64,000 bases of DNA from Acinetobacter sp. Ac_5812. Lineage in GTDB: Bacteria; Pseudomonadota; Gammaproteobacteria; Pseudomonadales; Moraxellaceae. The DNA lies in assembly GCF_013072695.1 (NCBI RefSeq), contig NZ_LXUK01000012.1, positions 310,546 to 374,545 of the forward strand, written 5' to 3'. A program made the translations under genes and the position numbers. The notes under the pieces are model-generated. The model saw nothing but the letters and a program-made list of their open reading frames with translations, searched no databases and had not been told where the DNA came from. Positions 8,346 to 16,466 of this stretch are shown here, one piece after another (the first letter of the stretch is position 1; every line of letters begins with the position of its first letter).

Positions 8346-9452
8346 ATGTCAATGCGTATCGACACTAACACATTGAATTATTATGTTCAAAATGCCCAAA
8401 TTTCTTTGAGTGTTTTAAGAGCGAAAATTAATAATTTAGATCAGTTTTTAAGTGGAGAAAAACAGCCAACTTTTAATCAGTTATCTGAAATAGCAAAAAA
8501 AATTAATGTTCCAACAGGTCTCTTATTACTGAATAAAACTCTTGATATTGACATCAAGCGATTGGACTTCAGGACACTAGAGTCAGATTCAATAGATGAA
8601 GCAAGTGAAGAGTTAAGAGATACCATTGCGGAAATGGAAGTCAAACAAGAATTTTTGAAGAATGAAATTACTGAAAATTTAGATTTTGTTGGTCAATTTT
8701 CTATTGATTCCAATTTCTTGGAGGTAGCTAAAAAAATACGTGATAAGCTAGAAATTCCTTTGTTTTTTCAGAATCAAGCTGATAATCCATTAAATTATCT
8801 ACGTGATAAGATTAATGGTATAGGCGTATTTATTTTTTTTAATGGTAAAGTGAAAGACAATACATATCGTCCTCTTAGTGTGAAAGAGTTTCGAGGTTTT
8901 GTATTGCTTGACCATAAAGCACCTATAATTTTTATTAATCAAAAAGATACTAAGAATGGTCAGCTTTTTACATTAGTACATGAGTTAGTACATATTTTTG
9001 TAGGTACTGAAGAAATATTTAATATTGTTGATACTGGTGATTATCGATTTGATCGAACTGAAGCATTCATAAATAAAGTAACGGCAGAAATTTTAGTTCC
9101 TCAAGAGATTTTTTTGCAGCTCGATTCAACTGATAGTAATTTTTTAGCTAAAAAATTTAAAGTTAGTGAGTTTGTAATCGTTAGAAGATTATTGGATTTA
9201 AATAAAATAACCCGTCAAGAATATCAAAATCGCATTATTGAGCTTGAAAAGAACATTAAATATCTCTTACCCAGTGATTCTTCTGGCGGGAGTTATACGA
9301 ATAATATTAGATTTAGAATTGATAATAAATTTTTCAAATATGTTATGAATGCTGTTAATCATGATCGTATTTCATATACGGATGCATTTAATATTGTAGG
9401 TGTTGGATTCAAAGGATATAAAATTTTGATGAATAGAGGTGGCAATGACTAA
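8346..9452 (+). CDS. ImmA/IrrE family metallopeptidase with N-terminal helix-turn-helix
   Basis: A 368-residue protein. Residues 1-65 form an XRE-like DNA-binding region (LDQFLSGEKQPTFNQLSEIA), and a zinc peptidase motif HELVH lies at 212-216 within the ImmA/IrrE (COG2856) domain. This architecture is known as the antitoxin/regulator partner of PIN-like toxins. A good AGGAGGG site precedes the ATG at 8346. Its stop overlaps the start region of the DUF4411 gene, so the two form one operon. It probably represses the operon and controls the toxin, possibly by cleavage; that is inference. Confidence 0.85.
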   Translation: MSMRIDTNTLNYYVQNAQISLSVLRAKINNLDQFLSGEKQPTFNQLSEIAKKINVPTGLLLLNKTLDIDIKRLDFRTLESDSIDEASEELRDTIAEMEVKQEFLKNEITENLDFVGQFSIDSNFLEVAKKIRDKLEIPLFFQNQADNPLNYLRDKINGIGVFIFFNGKVKDNTYRPLSVKEFRGFVLLDHKAPIIFINQKDTKNGQLFTLVHELVHIFVGTEEIFNIVDTGDYRFDRTEAFINKVTAEILVPQEIFLQLDSTDSNFLAKKFKVSEFVIVRRLLDLNKITRQEYQNRIIELEKNIKYLLPSDSSGGSYTNNIRFRIDNKFFKYVMNAVNHDRISYTDAFNIVGVGFKGYKILMNRGGND

Positions 9453-9951
9453 GTATCTATTGGACACTAATATTTATATCAATTTTTATGAAAGATATTA
9501 TCTATTTGATTTTTTTCCAAGTTTTTGGCAGAAAATAAAACTAATCATCAATTCACAAGTAGTACTTCCTGATATTGTTGTTAATGAACATTATCAAGAT
9601 GAAACTTTTAAAAAGTGGCTTGATGAAAACTTTATAGGAGCTTCTTGTAAATACAAGGATTATGCTGATTTATGGGGTGAGGTTATACAGCATATTGCAA
9701 CACATGAATGTTATAGTGACAAGGCTTTAACCAATGATAAAAGTTGGGCACGTGAAAAAATAGCAGATGGATGGTTAGTCGCAATTGCAAAAAAAGATAA
9801 TTTAGTGATTGTAACAAGTGAAACAAAAAATATTAATTTAAACAGAAATCAACCTACACAAAATCCTAAAGTTCCTGATATTGCTAATGATCTTGGTGTT
9901 CGCTGTATAGATATGAACACTTTTTTTCAAGAGATTGGTTTAAAAATTTAG
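9445..9951 (+). CDS. DUF4411 PIN-like protein, predicted toxin
   Basis: A 168-residue protein from the ATG at 9445, chosen over the GTG at 9439 because AGAGG lies just upstream at 9435-9439. It begins KYLLDTNIYINFYERYY, the first acidic motif of PIN-like nucleases, and has later acidic residues (DGWLVAIAKKDNLVIVTSE) typical of DUF4411. PIN toxins cleave RNA. It overlaps the ImmA/IrrE gene by 8 bases. DUF4411 with an XRE-COG2856 partner is a recognised predicted toxin-antitoxin arrangement. Confidence 0.8.
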   Translation: MTKYLLDTNIYINFYERYYLFDFFPSFWQKIKLIINSQVVLPDIVVNEHYQDETFKKWLDENFIGASCKYKDYADLWGEVIQHIATHECYSDKALTNDKSWAREKIADGWLVAIAKKDNLVIVTSETKNINLNRNQPTQNPKVPDIANDLGVRCIDMNTFFQEIGLKI

Positions 9952-10003
9952 AGATAATTTATTTATAAATAGTCAAATTAATATGCTGTTTTTAAAATAG
10001 TGT

Positions 10004-10996
10004 GGCTTTGTTGCACAAATCTATTCTTTAAGGTTTCTTCAGCAATATAATTTCCAGATGAAGAAGCTTGTTCCTAAAATCTACCGTACAACCAATTGGT
10101 CCTCGTATAACCAAGCTTTAATCAAGCGAGGAAATATTTCAATCTGGTTTGATCCCAAGACCCAATGGTATGCACAGCCACAAGGCAAGCATGGACAAAA
10201 TCAAACTTATTCCGATACAGCGATTCAATGCTGTTTAATGATCAAATCTCTATTCCGTCTTTCTTTACATATGGTCACTGGCTTTGCTCAAAGCCTGATT
10301 AAACTCTGTGGTTTGAATTGGACAGCATCAGATTACTCCACCCTCTGTAGACGACAAAAGCATATTGATATTGCGATAAGCTATCAAAAAAGTCGTGATG
10401 GGTTAGACCTACTCGTCGACTCTACGGGGTTAAAATTTTTAGGTGAAGGCGAATGGAAGCATAAGAAACATCAGCCCGAATATCGTCGCCAATGGCGTAT
10501 ACTGCCTATTGGTATAGATGCTAAGACCCTTCAAATACGAGCAGTTCAGCTTACAACAAGTAATATCGATGAACAGATTGATTCAGTCTATACAGACGGG
10601 GCTTATGACACAAAACAATGCCGTCTGGTCATTGCAGATAGGAAAGCGTATGCAGTGAATCCACCTAGAAAAATGCAAAGCCTTGGAAATATAATAAAGT
10701 TCATTCGCGAGAGCGAAATGAATTACTTCGAACAGTTAAACGTTTCGGCAGGACACTATGGAAACAATGGTCAGGCTATCATCACCGAAGTTTAGTGGAA
10801 ACAAAGATGCCTTGCATCAAATTATTTAGCGATAAACTCAGTGCTAGGAACTTTCAAAGCCAAGTCAATGAGGTACATGCAGGTATAGCCATTTTAAATA
10901 AATTTACAGAATTAGGCCAACCTCACACTCGAGTTGTGCCTTGAATTTGATAGGTTAGGGGGAAACCAGTCTATGAAATGTTTGTGCAACAAAGCA
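10004..10996 (+). mobile_element. Degenerate IS5-family (IS903-group) insertion sequence
   Basis: Terminal inverted repeats GGCTTTGTTGCACAAAT (10004-10020) and its near-complement TTTGTGCAACAAAGC (10981-10995) bound about 990 bp holding a broken IS5-type transposase. No target-site duplication is visible, and the last base of the right end is changed. The right end cuts a methyltransferase gene remnant. Confidence 0.85.
10058..10944 (+). pseudogene. IS5-family transposase, frameshifted and internally deleted
   Basis: The first 190 residues follow IS903-group transposases (WSSYNQALIKRGNISIWFD, LLVDSTGLKFLGEGEWK, then YTDGAYDTKQCR). About 16 residues before DEQIDSVYTDG seem missing. Around 10670 the poly-A run in CCTAGAAAAATGC is one base short; reading with one extra A restores RKNAKPWKYNK and continues to VETKMPCIKLFSDKLSARNF and a stop at 10942-10944. 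As it stands the frame ends at 10795. The element should be unable to move on its own. The DDE acids are partly visible as VDSTG and TDGAY. Confidence 0.85.
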
Positions 10997-11152
10997 AGCT
11001 AAATATAGAATGTTTCGCCCATCTCCCTCAGCAATAGCAAGCGTATTACCATATATACGATAATTTTCACTAGCCTATTGTATAAATTTATTTGGTTCAG
11101 AACCATATAAGTGTATTGATTCACCATATCTTTGATCCCAAATATTTCTCAT
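10996..11152 (-). pseudogene. N-terminal remnant of a SAM-dependent methyltransferase cut by the IS
   Basis: From an ATG at 11152 the minus strand reads RNIWDQRYGESIHLYGSEPNKFIQ, a TAG, then ASENYRIYGNTLAIAEGDGRNILYLA up to the IS end. WDQRYG and the glycine-rich AIAEGDGRN motif are typical of class I methyltransferases of the TehB/thiopurine group. The remainder was lost at the IS end. It lay just downstream of the sulfide operon on the same strand. Confidence 0.65.
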
Positions 11153-11216
11153 TGTAAAGACTCCTGCGTTCAAACATTCATGTTGTAAATTTTAACTCTT
11201 AAGAAATAGATAAATG

Positions 11217-12085
11217 TCATAATAAATTAATTGGTACTTTTAAATAGGTTTTTCCTTTTTCATCCCTAGGTGGCATTTGACCTGCACGAATATTGACCTG
11301 TACTGATGGTAGAATTAACCGCGGCATTGCGAGAGTTGCATCTCTTGCTAGCCTTTTTTCGATAAATTTTTCTCGTGTAGTATTCTTACTAATGTGAATA
11401 TTATTTTGTTTTTGATCAGCTACAGTTGTTAAGTATGTATGCGAGCGATGGTCGGGTGGATAATCATGGCAAATATATATTTCTGTATCATTATTTAAGC
11501 GCAATATTTTTTTATTGAATCATAGAGTTGTCCAGCATCACCACCTGGGAAATCACATCGTGCTGTTCCGATATCTGGCATAAACAAAGTGTCACCGACG
11601 AAAGCTGCTCGCTCATTGATAATGTAAGCGATATCAGCGGGTGTATGCCCTGGTGTGTGCAAAATACGAATCTCCATTGAACCAATTTTCAAAATTTCAT
11701 TTTCTTGGAATAAATGATCAAACTGGTTACCATTTGGTAAAAACTCTTTTTCAAGGTTGAATATATCTTTAAAAATTGCTTGAACTTCTTGAATATGAGC
11801 TCCTATACCGATTTTTGAATTTAGAGTATCTTTAAAAAAAGGTGCTGCTGATAAATGATCTGCGTGTGCATGAGTTTCTAATATCCACTCAACCTGAATA
11901 TTCTCAAATTTCACAAAATCAAGAATTTTCTGAGCGCTAGTGGTTGAAGTCCGCCCTGACTTATAGTCAAAGTCAAGTACGGGATCAATGATGACCCCGA
12001 CATAGTTCACAGCATCAAATACAACATAACTGAAAGTTTCACTATCATGATCTAAGAATGCTTTGACATTAAAAGATTTATTCAT
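11217..12085 (-). pseudogene. Persulfide dioxygenase-like MBL hydrolase, frameshifted (Blh type)
   Basis: Two overlapping frames together give one full-length protein of about 289 residues. The first part (12085-11495) holds THAHADHLSA (metal site), HTPGHTPADIAY and VGDTLFMPDIGTARCDFPGGDA; the second (11504-11217) holds ICHDYPP, TTVADQKQNN and RDATLAMPRLILPSVQVNIRAGQ. The breakpoint is a run of seven A at about 11505; eight A would read through as SIKKILRLNNDTEIYICHDY. ETHE1/Blh enzymes oxidise persulfides to sulfite. It ends a rhodanese-peroxiredoxin operon. The break is a true mutation or a homopolymer read error. Confidence 0.8.
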
Positions 12086-12133
12086 GTTTTATCCTCGATG
12101 TAGTTTGGGGCTGTGAACTGAAAAACTGATAAA

Positions 12134-12781
12134 CTAAAGTGATTTAGTGCTGTAATACCAGTCTACATAATTATAACCTTCTGATTTGCGTGCTTCTGCT
12201 GCTTCCATAGTAGCTGGTGGTGGAACAATGACTTCTTGTCCAGGTTGCCAGTTTTCAGGAGTAGCTACTTTATTATTGTCAGAAGTTTGAAGTGCTTTTA
12301 GTACACGTAAGAACTCGTCAATGCTTCGCCCATTACTCATAGGGTAGTAAACCATCGCACGCATAATTCCTTCAGGATCAATAATAAAAGTTGCACGTAC
12401 AGCGGCTGTGTCGCTTGCTCCTGGTTGTATCATGCCATATGCTTTTGCAACATCCATAGAAAGGTCTGCAATTATAGGAAATTCAATTTTGACACCAAAA
12501 TTTTCTTCAATACTACGGGCCCAAGCTATGTGAGCGTGAACACTGTCAATTGAAAGACCTAATAATTCACAATTTAGTTCTTTAAATTGTTCAGCACGTG
12601 TAGCAAATCCCATAAATTCAGTAGTACAAACTGGGGTGAAATCTGCTGGATGTGAAAATAAAATCAACCATTTCCCTTTGTAGTCTTCAAGGCTTTTCAT
12701 ACCGTAAGTGGTTTTAGCATTAAAGTTTGGAGCTGGTTTATTTAATTGTGGGAACATTACAGTTTCATTTGTATTAGACAT
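12134..12781 (-). CDS. Peroxiredoxin, 1-Cys/Prx6 type
   Basis: A 215-residue peroxiredoxin with the active-site motif HPADFTPVCTTEF (peroxidatic Cys near residue 52). The C-terminal extension (ENWQPGQEVIVPPPATMEAA) fits the Prx6/AhpC-TSA group with a single main cysteine. It reduces peroxides and possibly sulfur peroxides in the cytosol. An AAGGAGAC site stands in front of the ATG. It sits between a rhodanese (32 bases upstream) and the frameshifted persulfide dioxygenase (48 bases downstream), all in one direction, which points to sulfide or persulfide stress handling. Confidence 0.9.
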   Translation of the reverse strand: MSNTNETVMFPQLNKPAPNFNAKTTYGMKSLEDYKGKWLILFSHPADFTPVCTTEFMGFATRAEQFKELNCELLGLSIDSVHAHIAWARSIEENFGVKIEFPIIADLSMDVAKAYGMIQPGASDTAAVRATFIIDPEGIMRAMVYYPMSNGRSIDEFLRVLKALQTSDNNKVATPENWQPGQEVIVPPPATMEAAEARKSEGYNYVDWYYSTKSL

Positions 12782-12813
12782 GATAGTCTCCTTTGATGAT
12801 GGAATAACAACAA

Positions 12814-13209
12814 TTAATTAATAGGAAGATTTTCATTCAACCAAGTTTGTATACCTCCTTGGACTGAAAATAATTTTGTAAATCCCATTTTTTGTAGACT
12901 TAAAGTTGCTAGGGCAGAGCGTCCTCCAGTCTTACAAATAATATAAATATCCTTTTGAGAAAGTTCCTTTAACGAAATGTCCTCATCACAGTGATGATTG
13001 ACAAGAGGATGTTGAGCAATTTTCATTTCAAGTAGACCTCTTGGAAAATTGACTGATCTATCTATTGAGGCTTCTTGATATTCTTCCGGTTCACGAACAT
13101 CTATAAGAATTAAGTCATTGTTTGTAGTCCAAATTTTATGAAAATCTTTAACACTAATTTCTTGAATGTGCTGTTTTGCATCTAGGATTAATTGATCGGC
13201 TGTTTTCAT
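12814..13209 (-). CDS. Rhodanese-like sulfurtransferase
   Basis: A 131-residue single rhodanese domain. LIDVREPEEYQEASIDRSVNFPRG is the first signature and the active loop ICKTGGRSA carries the catalytic cysteine. Such proteins move sulfane sulfur between thiols. First gene of the leftward sulfide operon; an AT-rich palindrome about 30 bases upstream (13238-13266) could be its operator. The ribosome-binding site is weak. Confidence 0.88.
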   Translation of the reverse strand: MKTADQLILDAKQHIQEISVKDFHKIWTTNNDLILIDVREPEEYQEASIDRSVNFPRGLLEMKIAQHPLVNHHCDEDISLKELSQKDIYIICKTGGRSALATLSLQKMGFTKLFSVQGGIQTWLNENLPIN

Positions 13210-13237
13210 TTTTTTACCACTTAATGGAATATGTTTT

Positions 13238-13266
13238 TATAATATATATTTTTTAAATATATTATA
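13238..13266. promoter_or_regulatory. AT-rich palindrome, candidate operator of the sulfide operon
   Basis: Ten-base perfect arms TATAATATAT and ATATATTATA are separated by 9 bases. The position, just upstream of the rhodanese gene, and the sequence style suit a BigR/SqrR-like ArsR-family repressor, which binds AT-rich dyads in front of persulfide genes. No such regulator is in the window, so the link is inferred. Confidence 0.4.
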
Positions 13267-13630
13267 TAGAGTGTTGATTGTAATTTTTTTTATTTTAATC
13301 GTTTTTTTAGATAAGTTTTGATTTAATCATTAGCTCTGAAAAATAAGACTTTGTTTCATTTACGTTGGAAATTATGAGAACAAGACTGGTTAAATGGTAT
13401 ATATAATTTAATAGGTTAGCCTTAAAGTGAATGCAAAACATTTGAATTTTAGCGAAAAAATTTTAAGCAGTAATTAAAATTTTTTACACAATATTATTGA
13501 CTATGGTTAGTAAATACAAAGTTTAACCTAACAAACAATGTTAAGAAGAGCCATCATCATACCTTATGTAGCGTTGATTAATTTTTATACAAAGAAAGTT
13601 GCTCTTTACTTTATAAAACCAGGTTGGAAT

Positions 13631-13693
13631 CATGTTTCATGTTTCATGTTTCATGTTTCATGTTTCATGTTTCATGTTTCATGTTTCATGTTT
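13631..13693 (+). repeat. Heptanucleotide tandem repeat (CATGTTT)9
   Basis: Nine perfect copies of CATGTTT run end to end, 217 bases before the cydA start. Copy-number change by slippage could alter promoter spacing; this is a phase-variation candidate. Confidence 0.97.
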
Positions 13694-13909
13694 TAATTGA
13701 AACGTGAATTTGAAACAAAAATCTAAATTCAGAAAAAATTCAGTTGTAATATATAAAATAACTTATTGTTTTAAAATATTTTTATAATTTTAAACTTTAT
13801 TGGCATTCTCTTTGCTGTGTCCTATACATGTTGCATTTTTTAACTTCTCATATGGGTATTTAAATTTGTTAGTTGAGTACTCTTCTATTAATTTTTATCG
13901 GGAGTTCTT

Positions 13910-15343
13910 ATGAATCTAGGACTAACCGCCTTAGAATTGGCTCGAATCCAATTCGCCTTCACTGTATCTTTTCATATCATTTTTCCAGCCATATCGATTG
14001 GCTTAGCCAGTTTCTTAGCCGTCTTAGAATGGCGATGGCTAAAAACCAATGATCCTATTTATAAAGATCTATTTAAATACTGGGTCAAAATCTTTGCCGT
14101 CGCTTTTGGAATGGGCGTGGTGTCTGGTGTAGTCATGAGTTACCAGTTTGGCACAAACTGGAGTGAGTTTTCCCGATTCGCAGGTGGTGTAACTGGCCCC
14201 TTATTAGCATATGAGGTGCTCAGTGCTTTCTTCTTAGAGGCTGGCTTTCTTGGCATCATGTTATTTGGTTGGGGACGTGTCGGCAAAAAAGCACATTTCT
14301 TTGCCACCCTGATGGTCGCAGTCGGAACATGTATTTCTATGTTCTGGATTCTGTCATCAAATAGTTGGATGCAAACACCTCAAGGTTTCACCATCGAAAA
14401 TGGCATTGTTGTTCCGCAAGATTGGTTTGCAATCGTCTTTAATCCATCATTTCCTTATCGCTTAGCACACATGGCAATTGCAGCCTTTATGGTTGCCGCA
14501 CTCCTTGTTGCTTCAACAGCCGCTTGGCATTTGCTAAAAGGTCGACGTGATGAATTGGTCAAGAAATCATTTTCAATGGCTCTGTGGTTGATTCTGATTT
14601 TAGCACCACTACAGGTTTTCGTGGGTGATGCGCATGGTCTTAATACGCTAAAACACCAACCTGCCAAGCTTGCAGCAATGGAAGGTCATTGGGAAACCAA
14701 TTACGACGAGGGAATGCCACTCTATCTATTTGGCATACCAGACATGCAGGAAGAACGTACCAAATATGCAATTGCAATTCCCAACTTGGGCAGTTTAATC
14801 CTAACCCATTCTATGGATGGTACGGTTAAAGGATTAAAAGATTTTGCGCCTGAAGATCGTCCTAACTCTACAATCGTTTTTTGGAGTTTCCGCATTATGG
14901 TCGGCTTAGGCATGCTGATGCTTTTGCTTGCAGCGATGGGTTTATGGCTCAGAAAAACAGGTAAGTTTTATGAAAACAAATGGTTTCATCGTTTCGCTTT
15001 GATTATGGGACCATCAGGATTTATTGCATTACTTGCAGGTTGGTTTACTACAGAAGTAGGTCGTCAGCCGTGGGTGGTTTACGGTGTCATGCGAACTAAA
15101 GATGCCTTATCACCGGTTTCGGCTGAACAAGTAGGTTTAACGCTGATTATTTTTGTAGTGGTGTACTGCATTGTATTTGGTGTGGGCATTTATTACATGC
15201 TGAAACTGATGCATAAAGGTCCAGAGTTTATTGATAGCAAAGCTGAACAAGTGGGTGGTGTCGGTCATTTTAAAACACCAATGCGTCCGTTAAGTGCAGC
15301 TGATGAAAAAATTGATGATCGTGATCAAGGAGCTTCATCATGA
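13910..15343 (+). CDS. cydA: Cytochrome bd-type (CIO) ubiquinol oxidase subunit I
   Basis: A 477-residue membrane protein with about nine transmembrane helices. The N-terminus ARIQFAFTVSFHIIFPAISIG holds the heme ligand His of subunit I, later GVVMSYQFGTNWSEF and TEVGRQPWVVYGVMRT are signature motifs. The Q-loop is short, as in cyanide-insensitive (CioA) oxidases. It oxidises ubiquinol and reduces oxygen to water in the inner membrane. GGGAG precedes the ATG. It overlaps cydB by 4 bases, followed by a small subunit. The heptamer repeat upstream may affect its expression. Confidence 0.93.
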   Translation: MNLGLTALELARIQFAFTVSFHIIFPAISIGLASFLAVLEWRWLKTNDPIYKDLFKYWVKIFAVAFGMGVVSGVVMSYQFGTNWSEFSRFAGGVTGPLLAYEVLSAFFLEAGFLGIMLFGWGRVGKKAHFFATLMVAVGTCISMFWILSSNSWMQTPQGFTIENGIVVPQDWFAIVFNPSFPYRLAHMAIAAFMVAALLVASTAAWHLLKGRRDELVKKSFSMALWLILILAPLQVFVGDAHGLNTLKHQPAKLAAMEGHWETNYDEGMPLYLFGIPDMQEERTKYAIAIPNLGSLILTHSMDGTVKGLKDFAPEDRPNSTIVFWSFRIMVGLGMLMLLLAAMGLWLRKTGKFYENKWFHRFALIMGPSGFIALLAGWFTTEVGRQPWVVYGVMRTKDALSPVSAEQVGLTLIIFVVVYCIVFGVGIYYMLKLMHKGPEFIDSKAEQVGGVGHFKTPMRPLSAADEKIDDRDQGASS

Positions 15344-16344
15344 TTGATTTATCTCTGATTTGGATTGTAATCATTGCCATTGGTGTTTTTATCTATATTG
15401 TACTTGATGGTTTTGACTTAGGTATCGGGATTCTTTTTCCGTTTATCAAAGATCAGCAAGAACGCGATGTCATGATGAATACTGTTGCTCCTGTTTGGGA
15501 TGGCAACGAAACATGGATGGTTTTGGGTGGTGCAGGTTTATTTGCAGCTTTTCCAATGGTTTATGCAGCAGTTCTATCTGCTTTTTATATGCCTATCATT
15601 TTGATGGTCATTGCGCTGATATTCCGTGGTGTCGCTTTTGAGTTTCGTTTTAAAGCAAATCGTACGAAGCATTTGTGGGATGCTGCTTTTATTGGTGGAT
15701 CTGTACTTTCTAGCTTTTTGCAAGGTGTCATCTTAGGTGCTTATATTCAAGGGATTCATATTGTTGATGGACGATATGCAGGCGGTGGCTTAGATTGGCT
15801 AACGCCATTCTCTCTTTTCACTGGGGTCGGTGTTGTCGTTGTGTACGCTGCACTTGGTTGTGGATGGTTGATTATGAAAACAGATGATCGACTACAAATC
15901 AGCATGTACAACCTGATGCCAAAATTGATTATCGGGCTATTGCTTATCTTTGCATCGGTCAGTATTTACACCCCATTAGCGCATCCAATGATAGCTGAAC
16001 GTTGGTTTACGCAACCTCAAATTTTATATTTCAGCCCTGTACCGATTTTAGTTTTAGTCTTTACTTATTTAACGATTAAAGCATGTCAAAAACGACAAGA
16101 ATCAATGCCATTTTTATACACCTTGGCGTTGGTATTCTTGGCATATACAGGTTTTTTAATCAGTATTTTTCCTTATATTATTCCACCTTCTGTCACCATT
16201 TGGGATGCAGCCGCACCAGCCAATAGTCAATTATTCGCGCTTATTGGTGCACTTATTTTGATTCCGATTATTATCATTTACACCATCATGGCGTATTGGG
16301 TATTCAGAGATAAAGTTCGGATTGGTGATGAAGGTTATCACTAG
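15340..16344 (+). CDS. cydB: Cytochrome bd-type ubiquinol oxidase subunit II
   Basis: A 334-residue membrane protein with eight or nine helices. IYIVLDGFDLGIGILFPF and WDGNETWMVLGGAGLFAAFP are the signature motifs of CydB/CioB. It overlaps the cydA stop (ATGA) and so is translationally coupled. Its stop is 11 bases before a small membrane subunit gene. Confidence 0.93.
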   Translation: MIDLSLIWIVIIAIGVFIYIVLDGFDLGIGILFPFIKDQQERDVMMNTVAPVWDGNETWMVLGGAGLFAAFPMVYAAVLSAFYMPIILMVIALIFRGVAFEFRFKANRTKHLWDAAFIGGSVLSSFLQGVILGAYIQGIHIVDGRYAGGGLDWLTPFSLFTGVGVVVVYAALGCGWLIMKTDDRLQISMYNLMPKLIIGLLLIFASVSIYTPLAHPMIAERWFTQPQILYFSPVPILVLVFTYLTIKACQKRQESMPFLYTLALVFLAYTGFLISIFPYIIPPSVTIWDAAAPANSQLFALIGALILIPIIIIYTIMAYWVFRDKVRIGDEGYH

Positions 16345-16355
16345 GAGTTACGGAT

Positions 16356-16463
16356 ATGAAATTATCACAAACACAATGGTTTATCTTGCTGTGGTTAGGT
16401 GGTTTCTTCGGGCTACTACTGATCGCAATGCTGTTTAGGCTTTTACTCAAACTTGCATATTAA
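16356..16463 (+). CDS. Small DUF2474-like subunit of the bd oxidase
   Basis: A 35-residue single-helix protein (begins MKLSQTQWFILLWLGGFF and ends LLKLAY) directly after cydB with an AGGAG site 9 bases ahead. Small one-helix proteins of this type accompany CIO/bd oxidases and stabilise the complex. The two charged ends and one helix match that role. It is too short for routine gene calling. Confidence 0.75.
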   Translation: MKLSQTQWFILLWLGGFFGLLLIAMLFRLLLKLAY

Positions 16464-16466
16464 TTG

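Larger units (their letters stand above)
13210..13909. other. 700-bp divergent intergenic region
   Basis: No gene is seen. It holds the AT palindrome (13238-13266) and the heptamer repeat (13631-13693), and should carry the divergent promoters of the sulfide operon and the oxidase operon. Confidence 0.6.

Noticed and set aside
13631..13693. Possible CRISPR array
   Set aside because: The 7-bp units are contiguous with no spacers; it is a simple tandem repeat.
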